Source of the DNA: Sipunculus nudus
Taxonomy: Eukaryota > Annelida > Sipuncula > Golfingiida > Sipunculidae
NCBI GenBank assembly: GCA_026874595.1
Contig: CM049312.1
Span: forward strand, 53,449,429-53,513,428
DNA length: 64,000 bases
Reading direction: 5' to 3'
Under the pieces are notes generated by a model. The model saw only the letters and a list, made by a program, of their open reading frames with translations, ran no database searches and was not told where the DNA came from. Each line of letters opens with the position of its first letter. The stretch's first letter is position 1. Shown here piece by piece: positions 47,734 through 61,991 of the stretch. The translations under genes were made by a program, and so were the position numbers.

Positions 47734-50700
47734 CTGCAATAAAAATACCATCAATATAAAGAATTCCGGAATGTAGATATAATGATGTTATGAGAGACGT
47801 TCACCAAAATGTATACAGTATGAGACCTCGAAATTACGACCACAATCGGGAACTCGAAAAAATGGTCGCATTTTCGAGGAGGTGGTGTATGTCAGTTCTG
47901 ATATAAAGAGCGAAAAAGAATCGGGACCTGTAAAATTGGTCGCTGTTTTCAGTTGGTAGCTAAAGCGAGATGGTCGCTGGGCGAGGTTTAACTGTATATA
48001 GGTTTGATACCTATGCAGATAACTGAAGGAGGCGAATATACGACGAAGGATTTTTTAAAAGATAGTAACAAAAAGTCAGCGGAACTAAAAATTTAAAACG
48101 AGGACCACAACACGAGCGGGTGGGGAACGACAAAAACAGAAGGCGAATGGACGGAGAAAATATACAACGGGAAAAGTTTAAACTGAGGGGGTATTACATA
48201 CGGGAAAAAAAATCTGCGTCTTCCTCCTCTACACATGCAGTACTTATTAACATAACCGAGATAAAATTCGAAAACTGACCTCGCGTTCAGAGTTAAAAAA
48301 TTACATATAGTAAAAGAATTCTGGAGACCATGATGCAAGACTTTCTAAACATGCTTTAAAAAGAAACCCCGGATCTATTTTGCCTTTTTAAGGAGAATAT
48401 ATATGATATTTTGTAAGTTTAAATAAGATAATAAATAAAATGGAGACTGGAGACATGCCCGTGGCTTACCATGTCCTTGATTCGGAGATGTCCGTAAGCA
48501 AACACGATTGCGTTAGGGGGCGTGGCCACAGGAAGCATGAAGGCGAATGACGTGGAGATGGCACAAGGCAACATGAGGTAGAGGGGGTTCACTTTGATCG
48601 ACACCGCCTGCAACATAATAACACAATTTACAATGATGAGGAAACACTCATAAAAAAAAAATAATCAATGCAATAAATAAATATACAACATCATTGGGCA
48701 AAAAAGCTTGCTTTCTAAGGATTTTGCGCTCATCTTTTTCTTTTCTTTTGATTTCAGGAGAAATTTAACGATTTTGAGCTCAAGCCTTACGGATACTTTT
48801 TTTCTAAAGATAATAAGACAATAATAATAAGATACAATTTTGTTTTGTTTTGAGGTGCTGTCCCCTGATCATATGATTTTTATTTAAACTTTATAACAAA
48901 AGAAAAAAATACCTGAGAACCCAAACTTTGTCAGCCTGCAATAGGCATGCACTGTAATATCTAAGAGAAAGATTTTGATGTGATATAGAAACATGATGCT
49001 GGCGTTGCTGATTTTTTAAAAATCTTTCCTTGGACAGAGGACAGTGAATCACGGTTTTAATAGAAAATCAATTTAAATTTTCAGGTTTTGTCCTCACCAG
49101 TTCTGCCAGAATGGGTAGGAATATTGTGGCGGTGGCAGTGTTGCTAGCGACCTCTGTGAACACAGCTACGATAATACAGATGAGCAGCACCATGAGCCAG
49201 GCAGGGAACTCCTCAAACACCGTGAACTGTTGTCCGATCCACCGGGAGAGGCCGGACACCTGTAAATAATATCAATGTGAAAGCACTGATACCTGATAAA
49301 AGTCTCACTGTGAGAGTACTGACACCGGTAAATAGTCTAACTGTGAGAAACCAGACATCAGTAAATAAGTCTCACTGTTGGATAACTGACATCAGTAAAT
49401 AGTCTCACTGTGAGAAACCAGACATCAGTAAATAGTCTCACTGTGAGAAACCAGACATCAGTAAATAGTCTCACTGTGAGAAACCAGTCTCACTGTTAGA
49501 AACCAGACATCAGTAAATAGTCTCACTGTGAGAAACCAGTCTCACTGTGAGAAACCAGACATCAGTAAAGTCTCACTGTGAGAAACCAGACATCAGTAAA
49601 TAGTCTCACTGTAGGATTACTGACATCAGTAAAAAGTCTCACTGTGGGATTACTGACATCAGTAAATAGTCTCACTGTGAGAATACTGACGTCAGTATAT
49701 AGTCTCACTACATAAGAAACCAGACATCAGTAAATAGTCTCACTGTGAGAAACCAGACATCAGTAAATAGTCTCACTGTGAGAAACCAGACATCAGTTAG
49801 TCTCACTGTGAGAAACCAGACATCAGTAAATAGTCTCACTGTAGGATTACTGACATCAGTAAAAAGTCTCACTGTGGGATTACTGACATCAGTAAATAGT
49901 CTCACTGTGAGAATACTGACGTCAGTATATAGTCTCACTATATAAGAAACCAGACATCAGTAAATAGTCTTACTGTGAGAAACCAGACATCAGTAAAGTC
50001 TCACTGTGAGAAACCAGACATCAGTAAATAGTCTCACTGTAGGATTACTGACATCAGTAAAAAGTCTCACTGTGGGATTACTGACATCAGTAAATAGTCT
50101 CACTGTGAGAATACTGACGTCAGTATATAGTCTCACTACATAAGAAACCAGACATCAGTAAATAGTCTCACTGTGAGAAACCAGACATCAGTAAATAGTC
50201 TCACTGTGAGAAACCAGACATCAGTAAAGTCTCACTGTGAGAAACCAGACATCAGTAAATAGTCTCACTTTCAGAAACCAGACATCAGTAAATAGTCTCA
50301 CTGTGAGAGTACTGTCACTTTGAGAAACCAGAAACAGTAAATAGTCTCACATATAGTCTCACTGTGAGAGTACTGTCGCCTGATCATATAGTCTCACTGT
50401 GAGAGTACTGTCGCCTGATCACATAGTCTCACTGTGAGAGTACTGTCGCCTGATCACATAGTCTCACTGTGAGAGTACTGCCGCCTGATCACATAGTCTC
50501 ACTGTGAGAGTACTGCCGCCTGATCACATAGTCTCACTGTGAGAGTACTGCCGCCTGATCACATAGTCTCACTGTGAGAGTACTGCCGCCTGATCACATA
50601 GTCTCACTGTGAGAGTACTGCCGCCTGATCACATAGTCTCACTGTGAGAGTACTGCCGCCTGATCACATAGTCTCACTGTCAGAGTACTGCCGCCTGATC

Positions 50701-52068
50701 ACATAGTCTCACTGTCAGAGTACTGCCGCCTGATCACATAGTCTCACTGTCAGAGTACTGCCGCCTGATCACATAGTCTCACTGTCAGAGTACTGCCGCC
50801 TGATCACATAGTCTCACTGTCAGAGTACTGCCGCCTGATCACATAGTCTCACTGTGAGAGTACTGCCGCCTGATCACATAGTCTCACTGTGAGAGTACTG
50901 ACGCCTGATCACATAGTCTCACTGTGAGAGTACCGACGCCTGATCACATAGTCTCACTGTGAGAGTACTGACGCCTGATCACATAGTCTCACTGTGAGAG
51001 TACTGTCGCCTGATCACATAGTCTCACTGTGAGAGTACTGTCGCCTGATCACATAGTCTCACTGTGAGAGTACTGTCGCCTGATCACATAGTCTCACTGT
51101 GAGAGTACTGTCGCCTGATCACATAGTCTCACTGTGAGAGTACTGTCGCCTGATCACATAGTCTCACTGTGAGAGTACTGTCGCCTGATCACATAGTCTC
51201 ACTGTGAGAGTACTGTCGCCTGATCATATAGTCTCACTGTGAGAATAGTAACACCTAAAATAATCTTACCATGTACGTACGTCCTATCAACTACTGTACA
51301 GTACAAATCGTCTAATCGTGAGAATCCTACTTAACACAATTGTAGTCTCACCGTGAGCAACCTGGAACATAAATATAGTCTAACTGTGAGAGTCTACAAA
51401 TAATCTTACTGTGAGAGTATATTACTACAATGGTTCTCACTTTGGAAGTCATTAAACCTATAAAATCTCACCCCCGAGAGTCCTGACGTGTATAAACAGT
51501 CAAGGCATGCGAGTGGTGGCAAAATAACGTCACTGTGAATGTCCTGATACCTTTAAATGGTCTCAGTAGCTCACTTGTTCGGATTAATACTCACCGGTTT
51601 TTCATATACTGGTTGTATGACGTGGTGTCGTATTTATATTTACCTTGCAGGCGTCGGCCAGGGCAAACCCTCCACCCAGCACCAGCACAACTCCCCAGGG
51701 CAGTTTGCGACACACGGTCTCCCAGTCCAGCAAGGCTTCACGAGGTCCAGCCGCAGACGAGTCTGAGGGTCATATTTATGATATTTGTGATCACCATTCG
51801 GTTTTTATTACATTTGAAAAGCCATATCGCCATAATTGTCCAAACAGTTTGCAGATTTCTTTTATTCCTGTGTTTGTAAGAGAAACAAAATGACTCCGAA
51901 AAGACAATATATTACTTAAATGAAAACCAGTTAATTGACGGATATGTTAAATACGCTGTTATTTGATGTTCGAGAAATAGAGATTATGCTGTACTCAAGG
52001 AAAAAAATATCATATAAAAAATTTTCAGGGTTTTCTCCGGGGCTGTTTTGGCAGCTTTTCACAAATAT

Positions 52069-52133
<65 letters not shown>

Positions 52134-52256
52134 TTATAGATTATGGTTTAATTTACCGGAATAAAGTAATCACATTGATTAATATAATTATTATACAGAA
52201 ACATAACCTCATATTTATGTATATACCAAATACACTCATCATTTGACGTAATTGCA

Positions 52257-52314
<58 letters not shown>

Positions 52315-55300
52315 CCCCCCCCCAATAAAAAACGTTTTAACTACTAATATGTTCATTGATATTTTTCATGGTGTAATATATAGATATTATTTAAAAGCCT
52401 CTAAAATAACACAGAAAACAGCAAACGTAAAGATGCATTGTCAGAGCTGGGCTATGTGAAATGACACAAGCATGTCACTTCCATGTCTGCCTTCAGGTGC
52501 TGACACCTGTAGATCAGTTTCAGTCTAAAAATAGCCTGTCTGGATGTCAAGTTTCCTATTTTTTCCTTGAAATTTGCATTTGGGATAAGTTCAGTGCAAG
52601 TTTCATTTTGGAAGGATTAGTCATGGGTTTGAGTGCGAGTGATAAGACAGCAGTTAAGCACTACTTCAGGGCTGGAGTGGTAGACGGATTGTCAATGATT
52701 TTTCTGGAAAAAGGATGTGAGATATCACCGTACTGTCAATAGATTAAGACAAAAATACGAAACATACGCTCAGTATGTCGAAAATCAGGTAGTGAGAGCC
52801 CAAGGACTGCGTGCTCTGATGAGAACACCGCCTGCGTGGAGGACTTGACTCAAGTATTTTGGACGAGAACTTTACCCAAGAATTTAAGAAATGTTGATAG
52901 AACGATAGAGTCTGTGCGGTGAACGAAAATCTGAAATTCAATCATCTCGCCGTCTCCGAAGCCCTTGGCCTTGGTGTAATCCGAGGAATGACGGAAAATT
53001 TAATGAACAGGAGTTATAAGATAGAATACTTGTGACGTAGGGGGCATTTAATTAAAAGATATTCGGAGGAGCATTAGAGCATGGAAAAAAGTCGGCGTTC
53101 TGTTGAAGAGGACATAAAGCACAAGTTGAATAAGAAGTTGTTCCCTGACTTTGCATTTTCCGTATATTTTGAATTCAGTGAAACTCGCATAATATACACC
53201 TGATCTTTATTTTAAAGGCTTGTAGATAATATTTAAATATATCACCATGAAAAATGTCAACTGAAATGGATCATTCACGGGCGAATATAACGAGTAAAAA
53301 AGCGGGGCGTCTTTTGGAGGGAAGCCCGATATGAGTGATAGTCGCGTATTACCTTGAGAATTAGGCAAAATACGTAAAAGATGTATATAATAACAGATAA
53401 ATATGTGGAGAAAATATAAAAATGATAAAAAATAAGAGGTGTTTATATAATAATATCATATATGATGATGAACAAAGCATCAAGTTTTGGTATGCAAGCC
53501 GTGCGTTTTGTCGGGCGAATAAATTTGTGTTAATTAATGCATATAAAAGCAAATGCACTGATTTACACAATAATATATATTTATTATATAACCCGTATTA
53601 TCATATTTGTATACACCTCTTCTACAATTTAGAATAATGACAATGTTTACAAAATGGGTACATGACTGTAAAGCAATATGAAAAACAAAACCTAAACTAC
53701 ATATTTACCCTATTTAGATGATGAAGATTGAAAATGTACTTCGTATACTATTAAAGATTTTATATGAAAGTGAAAATTTGAAAAGGTAATTTTGTGCCAC
53801 AGGTTTTGCCACCCACGTATTTACCATGAAGAAAGTTATTAAAATGTATAGCCACATTAGGTAATAAATTGCATGAACGTGTTTTGGATACTGACCAACA
53901 CAAAATATCTCTCATGGCAAGATCTACATTATTTTTAATATTTAGTGTTTTTTATTCGAATTGATAAGCGTATTGTTTGAAATGGGGGACTTACCATTTG
54001 ATTTCCGGCAGCACATGAAATTCGGCCATTTCGAGGGAAAGAAAAACAACAATGTTGCGATTGTGATACCAATAGAGGCGTCAGTGACGTAACCAGCTTT
54101 AAACAATACACTCCACCCGGGCATGAACTCCGGCTCCCGGGTAATCCACAGCACGGCTAACGTGATGAAGTGCATTAATACTGCTACCTCAGCGAACCTA
54201 CAACACATGGATGTCATACATATCTATATTCATTTTCATTTAACTTGTTTAAAAAATTTTGCTTTGGTGTTCAATAACGAAAAGATGAACAGGGTTTTAG
54301 GGGAGTGGGGGATACGTTCAAAAAGAGATAGAAAAGTACTTCTAATCAACCTTAGAGTCTCAAGTCTCATATGGTACGATAATTTCGCAATAACTTCGCA
54401 ATAATCAAGAGGTGATTTTTCTCAATTCTTTTTCTCTTTCAGATTATACGTGGTAATAAATTTGAGTCCAATCGGTCATCCAGGATGGCTACAGGGCTTC
54501 CATTTTGGGGAACTTTCGATCGTGGGGCCTTAATTGAGGACCATTACTATTTAATATTTATTTAATTATTTTAATTAAGTATAAGATTATACAGTTAATG
54601 TAGTGATTATAACAATATAACAATATCATTTACAAGCGATGGGTCTTGTGACAATATTTAGCAAAGAAGAATCGGTAAATTGTAATATAAATTTTCAAAT
54701 TCATTATCTTGTGACTCACGACATGGGACCCAGCTTGTCATACTCTGATCTGATGACCCTGCTCGCTGCTGTGTCCGCGGCCCCACCGTCAGAACACCGC
54801 CAGTTTAAGAGGGATCTGTAACATAAATACACTATATCAATATCAACCGTGTAATGAACGGTATGTACTGGAGGTTTTGGTGAAGTTTATTGGAATAAAC
54901 TAACCTACATAATTTTTGACATTCTTGATTTAAAAATAATAAATAAATATAAACAGACTCATATTTTCAATAAATATTGATAAGCATTGATTCTTTTACA
55001 GCTTAAAAAAGACACATCGATATTTTAGTTATGATATCATAGTAACACATTTATATTTTAATATAATCTCAGAGTAGTATTTTGATATTTACTGTAATCT
55101 CGAAGTGAAACAATATTTCAAATACCAAAATATTTTCCATAACAAATTAATATTTACCGTTATATTATAATGAGACATCAGTATTTACTGTAATCTCACA
55201 GCGACAAAATCATATTCTCATTGTGACATACCGATATTAACTGTTATATCGAGGTTCTCACTTACCTGGGACCAATGTACATGATCTGGAGCCAGATCCA

Positions 55301-58300
55301 GGCCAGGATTAGTGAGATAACCATGTTGGGAAAAGCCAGGACAAACCAGGAGCTGAAGTTGAGGCGTGTCTCTGTCCCAAAAAGCCTGCAAAAGTGACAC
55401 ATTAATCAACATATTTATTATAAATTATTTTTTTTATTTTTCACTTTATACTGGCTAGACTTTATACGTGGAAACCGCACGGTTTGCTTTGAATTAAGAG
55501 CAGTATAAACTGTTAAAATATGTGCATTCAAAGCCAAAACATCAAATCAGACAGAGAGCCGAACACATAGACAGGGGAAAATCTATAAACAAGGTATCTG
55601 GTGTTTATACAGAATGGACACACGAACAAGATCATTCAAAGCTTATGAGGATACGATAATATTTTACATCGATATAACGATAAAGGATTTTCAGTTTTAT
55701 AGGTGACCTTGACCATTGACTTTTTTATATATATTAGAAAAACCTTGATAAATTAAGGTATTTTTCAAAAGTATAAGTGATTGCTACTAAATTGTAACTT
55801 GTAGAGTGCAGAATGTCAGACAGACGAAGCAGGCTGACGAAATAGAAGACCACGTACTGACGGACGGAGAGATGTAGTTGCATGGATACTGCATGGATAA
55901 TATGCATGGATACATGCAAGAATAATACATAGGTGATGTATAGATGATACATGGATACCCATGGATATATGAATGGATCTTGTTTGGATTATGCAAGGAT
56001 GTTTTTTTCGATATTACTGAATTTCATTACTGATGCTTTCAACATAATTTTATATTGAATTGTCTCAAACTTCAATATAAATAGGAAAATATTTTAAATA
56101 CATTCATACATTATATTTATGAAACGTGTGTTATAAGACCACATCAGGCACTGGCCAAAAGTGGTCTTAATTCACAGGTGGTCTTAATACACAGGTCAGT
56201 TATAACCAATGTGGATGCTTTTGGTTCCCTCAATAATGTAATAAAATTAAATGTAATAATTGCAATTTTGCTCCATCAGCTCAAAGTTCAAAGATTCATA
56301 TCATGGTACTTCTTTTTGTTTAAAAATTCCATAAATACACAATGTTGTGGTACTCTAGTTCATTGTTGTTTGTTTTTCTTTAACGCACCATATAATACTT
56401 AGAATTTATTTTCCGCTGGTTCATAAATTATGCCCCCCCCCCCCCCTCCCTTAACACACACACTTTGGGACGTTTTCCTCAGCTTTATTTCACATACGTT
56501 ACGTCGTTATAAAACCATCAGTACTACACTCACGTGTCCACCTGACCCTTAACCACCAGGTTTGGTCCCGTGCCAGTCAGTGTCGCCGTTCCCCCGATGT
56601 TAGCAGCATACGCTATACACAGTGTCACACCTTTACACATGGACTGAAAGCTCTGGTCGCCGGGCGGAGGCGGCTCATCCGAATCTGGCTCACTCGATTT
56701 TGTCTCCAGAAGAGACTCTGAACTAAGGAAACATGCAGTACAAAACAAAAGGCAATATTATATTATAAAAACAAATATATTACTAAACTGATAGCAAAAA
56801 AAAAATAATAATAAGTTCTCACTTTCAATGGAATATGAATATTAAATAGTCATTTGTAACATGTTTTCTTGGAATAAGGTTTTGCATTTAAAAGCAAATA
56901 AATACTAAAGCAGCTATGTAATTGCGTGTAATTATCGGATATCACTCATATCATGCGAATATTGAATATCACTCAGATCAGGAATATTTGATATTTGCAT
57001 GCCAATATGAGTGATATAATGCATGCGAATATGGAACCTCACTCAAATCATGCGAATATCGAATATGCCTGATTTGAGTGATATTCAATATTCCAATGCG
57101 ATATTCGATTACCAAATATCCCTGATTTGAATGATATTCGATATTTGAATGCGAATATCGAATTTCGAATATCGGTCCAACTTAAGTCCCGTCAGACGGA
57201 CGACGGACAACGACATTCATGCAGCTTTAGATCGGGAGGCTTTCAGTCAGTTGAGCTTATAAAGAAAATATTATAAGGTGGGATTTAGTAATCATGAGAG
57301 CACGTCAGCATGAAATATTTACAATGCAAGCTAGTTGAGTCGGTAGGATGTGTTTTCGCGACAGGGAGAGAAACAAGCATGTTAACTTGGGGACGCTAAG
57401 CAAATGCCAAAGATCGTAATACCAAAAAAAAAAAAAAAATAAGACACAAATCAAACCCGTGCGTTACTGAATGTAATCATATTCAAACATCATGCATCAT
57501 TAAGATATTCAGTGCATCATAATTGCCTTGATTTTTATTGGAGGAGGAATTATTCTAGGGGTCAGATCCGAGAAAATAAGATAAGTGAAAGTGCGGGATA
57601 AAAAACCATGGAGTAGTGCATAGACTTCCGCAAATAGAATTAAAGCAAAATTGAACTAAACTTTTTAAATTACAATTTTAGTTTAACTTGGCATTTTATT
57701 TCAGTGTAACAATCATTTAAGGTATTGGAACTGCCCTAAGCTTGTATAAACATTGTTTCGGGTTTTCCTTAATATTTTACAAATTACTGGTCTAGGACCA
57801 TTTGACATGTACATATCCTAAAAACCGAGAATCTGCTCTACCGTTGGTATATAGAATATTTGGGTTCTATGAAACTGGTTGATTTTATTTAGCTTTTGAA
57901 ATAATCTAATGAATTTAAGATATTTCATTAAAATCATTTATTCCAGCATGCCTGTAAAAGTAACAGAATATCTCAAACCATCATGTTGAAATTTAAACTT
58001 TTTTTAATCTAAAAAATATGATTTAATAGGGTATTCAGATTTAAAATGTACAAAAGTAAATGTATTTCTAAATTGTAACCTATAAAGGGTTTCCATCTAA
58101 GGATAAACAAAAAATAAAAATACACGTTTGTGAAATCATATTTATAACTGTATATAGTAAAAAAAGACGTATAAACGGTTGAGAAATTTTGATTTTGAGT
58201 TCAAATAAATAAACTAATGATCAAAAAATTTTCACATACAGTACTGAGCAGAATAGTTTTAACTTTCAGAATATGTTCATGCCAAATGGTCATAGAGCAA

Positions 58301-60948
58301 GAGTTAAGCTGAAATAATGTGTATACATACTCCTTTGGTAGTTCATAGATTCTTGGATCCGCCCTGTCTATATTTCATGCACAACTAGCGAAATCGTCTT
58401 TTTAGCATGATCATCACTGTGCGATTAATACAAAAGAAAAAGCAAGAAAACAGGAGTGAATTAAGGGATAGCCCCCGATATATCTCATACTTACCAATGA
58501 ATTTATACTTACTTTCTGAAATCAAAAAGTTTTAATTAATTACACACACAATATACAAATATATACAACTAGCAATTACCCATGCTACGCACGGTTTGGG
58601 GCGAGCATTTAGTTCTGATGTCAAATAGCTTATCATAGATGAAAGTCTTGGTTGTAACCGTCATAAGATCTCTTTGAATCTGAAATTTGGTATAAGTATT
58701 CTGTTTTTGAGTTGGCTTTGTGTCGGAGTCTGGATGACTTGGACGAATATGTTCCTGTAGAATGGTGGAATATCTTCTGACAAACCCGGAGCATATGTAT
58801 GATGAAAACCATGACAATCCGTAATGTCCAGAGAAGATACGGAAGACCACACAAATCGCGATCCGCTATTAATATATAGATTCATTATATGCATGGTGTT
58901 ATGCATAAAACTAAATGAAGCCAAGCGATTGGCCGGAGAATTTTCGAAGAAGTGATAAATAAAGTCATTTTATATGAAAATATATTATGCTGAACATCGC
59001 CATTTAAAGTTGCCCTCCGACCCCGTCAATCCGCCATTAAAGGAACCTGTTATCTTGCATGAGACGTGTTCTCGATAATTGCATTCCCGTTATCAGGCAC
59101 AAAAACTGAGCACTCACATGGTCGGGCAATTCCGCTGCGCAAAAGTTCGTGGTAGCATTATATTATATGGTACATATAAAGGTTGTATATATTTTTTAAA
59201 TATCACGCACTCCCAAGGACCTTTCCTGTTTGAAAGCTAAGCCAATGTTTTCCAGTGAGACAATCACTGCATTCAGGCAGTGTGTAAAACTCGGACCCCA
59301 CGGACTCCGGATCCCGGACCCCAAGAAAAAAATTTGTAATTCTTAAACTTTCATGGTAATTTATCCAGATATTTTAGCATAAACGTATTAAAGACATATT
59401 TAATATTATGTTTGGTTAAAAATTAGTAGAAATAGTCTGATTTGCACAAAAAATTGATAATTAACAGTTACGGACCCTGGCGCACGGACCTCACGGACTA
59501 CACGGACCCCGTTTACTCGTTGTTTTACCATTTCTTTAGTACATATTTTCACATCACGTTTAACCATAACACCCATGTGATTTATTATTGTGTTATTATT
59601 TGTATTTTTACATTTTTATGTCTCAGTTTTTATTCATAATTTTATATATGCTATTTATTACATTTGTGTAGCGTTTTAAAAAGTACAATAATTAAACACA
59701 TTTACAAAATCATTATTTTGGAACCTATAGTTGCTTGAAATGCAAGTAATCAACATTTCCTTTCGGTTTTTATATTATTGCCAGCTTTAGATTGCATGGT
59801 TGGTATGAATGGAACACGAAACCTGTTGTTATGTGGAAGAGCTCGGAATTATCAGTCTCGGGTCCGCAACAACTGTTAGTGCACATCAAATAAATTTCCC
59901 CCAGTATAAAATTGTCATTTAAAATAAAACAAAAAATTATATTTAGTGTGTGACATGAGAGCTATTTTATTCCTCTTTCAGTCATAAATAAAAAAAATAT
60001 GAGCGGTGGTTACTGTCCGTCAAAATGGAACAGTCAGCAAAGTCAAGTTAAATGAGGTCCATCTTCATCGAAATGTTTTTGTAAACTTAAATCTTTCAAT
60101 GAATCGGTCATTTTCAAAGCTGCAACATTTAGGGACTTTGCTCTGTTTTTTCATCAGCAATAGTGGTTTTATCGGTTTAAATGATGAAAAATGAGGAAAT
60201 TGGTTTTCGGGGTCCGGGGACCGTGGGGTCCGGGTTTTACACACTGCCCTGCAAATCACTACCGTTCGGAAAATTTTCATTCTTTAAAAGATCCCCCTTT
60301 TAAGCATTCTCCTCTTGTGCACAATAGACCTTTATGCTGCGCAGAAGTTGCCTTTTGAGAAGGGATCACGAATGGGGATTATTTCGGGCGGGTCACCTCG
60401 AAATATAAGAAAATCCCAGATAGGGCCCCCGGGAGTAAAACTGTCCCGCCATCACACACTATGGCCATTGTGTTACCGGGCCCGAAGACACAAAGAAAAG
60501 AGGCACCCGCGGGAGAGCAAATATTAAAATTATTAATTATGCAGGTAATACGCAAATATTGCAAATAAAAGTGGGTGGAATCTCTTCGGACAAACCCAGA
60601 GCATATGTATGTCGAAAATCACGGCAATCCGTACGGCGGTATCAGAGGAGATACGGAAAATCACAAAAATCGCCTTACGCTATTAATATATAGATTATGC
60701 TGGACAAACTGATTTTACAGATTTCATAGTGGAAGACCGGCGTATGGAAGCATTTATCATATGTGGGATACACATAGCCGTATTACCGATGGGGTTGACA
60801 GAGTATTTATGTTATTTCAAATATTTTTTTCGAAAACGAATCGGAAGAAACTTTTGGACAAAGGTGATCCAAAGATACCCACAAAATTATGCAATTTTTT
60901 TTTCCGCCAGGAGGGTATACGTTCCACCCCGTTCGTGTGTATCATTGA

Positions 60949-60979
<31 letters not shown>

Positions 60980-61670
60980 TTTGTTTCATAGACTACTGAA
61001 GATTCGATTAGATTTTGGTGTGGATCCGGCATTTAATCCGGATCCAGGAACGACATCAAGGAAGAAACGAACAGTCACTTAAGCGCGGATGAACCTTGGA
61101 AGATGGACCGGATTATTAATAAGTGAATGGCGGAGGTTTGCATTCATTAGAATGCAGATATCTAGTTCCCATATAAGAAAATATGAGCGTTCTCTATTTT
61201 TGTTTCCTTTTTTTTCTAGGAATTCATTTTCAGGTAACTCACGGATTAAATTATGTATTATCTATTCATGAACTTGCATGCATACACATGAAAAAAAGTA
61301 TCTTTATTATACGGAAGGGAAATCGCAGTTAATACGACGCATTAATATTTGGCGTTTCATGTTCTTGAAGTTGTAATCATAAAATTGCTTCCTCGCATTA
61401 CAATGTTATACATAGTCATATAAACTTATATATACCTATATAGAAAGGTGAACATGAACACATATATACATGATATGTATATACAAAATAATATTAAAGT
61501 AAACCCCTGGTAAGTTATTGAAATATATCCCTAGACTTCAACGAACACATCATATTGACTGTACCTGTCATTTTGGTAATGTTTTTTCAATGTTGAACCG
61601 TCACCAGGTTTGGACGTGTCGTTCATCTCAACTGTAAAACAAAACAGAACTCTATGCATGTCGCAAGAAC

Positions 61671-61741
<71 letters not shown>

Positions 61742-61938
61742 TAATGGGTATAGCTGGAAAGCCAGCCCCGTTGACCTAGCGAAGGGTCACACTATCAGCT
61801 TTGTTTACAGTTCGTCACTCGCTCTGACGAAGGCTACAGGGGTAGCTGAAAATTTAGCAACAATCTGTATATGTTATCCAATTTTGCTTGATTGCTTGAA
61901 ATGTTGGCGTTGATGTCTCTCTTCTGTTTATGTTCATT

Positions 61939-61991
<53 letters not shown>

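Noticed and set aside
49708-49945. ORFs on both strands with 11-residue repeats
   Set aside because: They are the translation of the 33-bp minisatellite, which has no stops by virtue of its length; there is no gene evidence.
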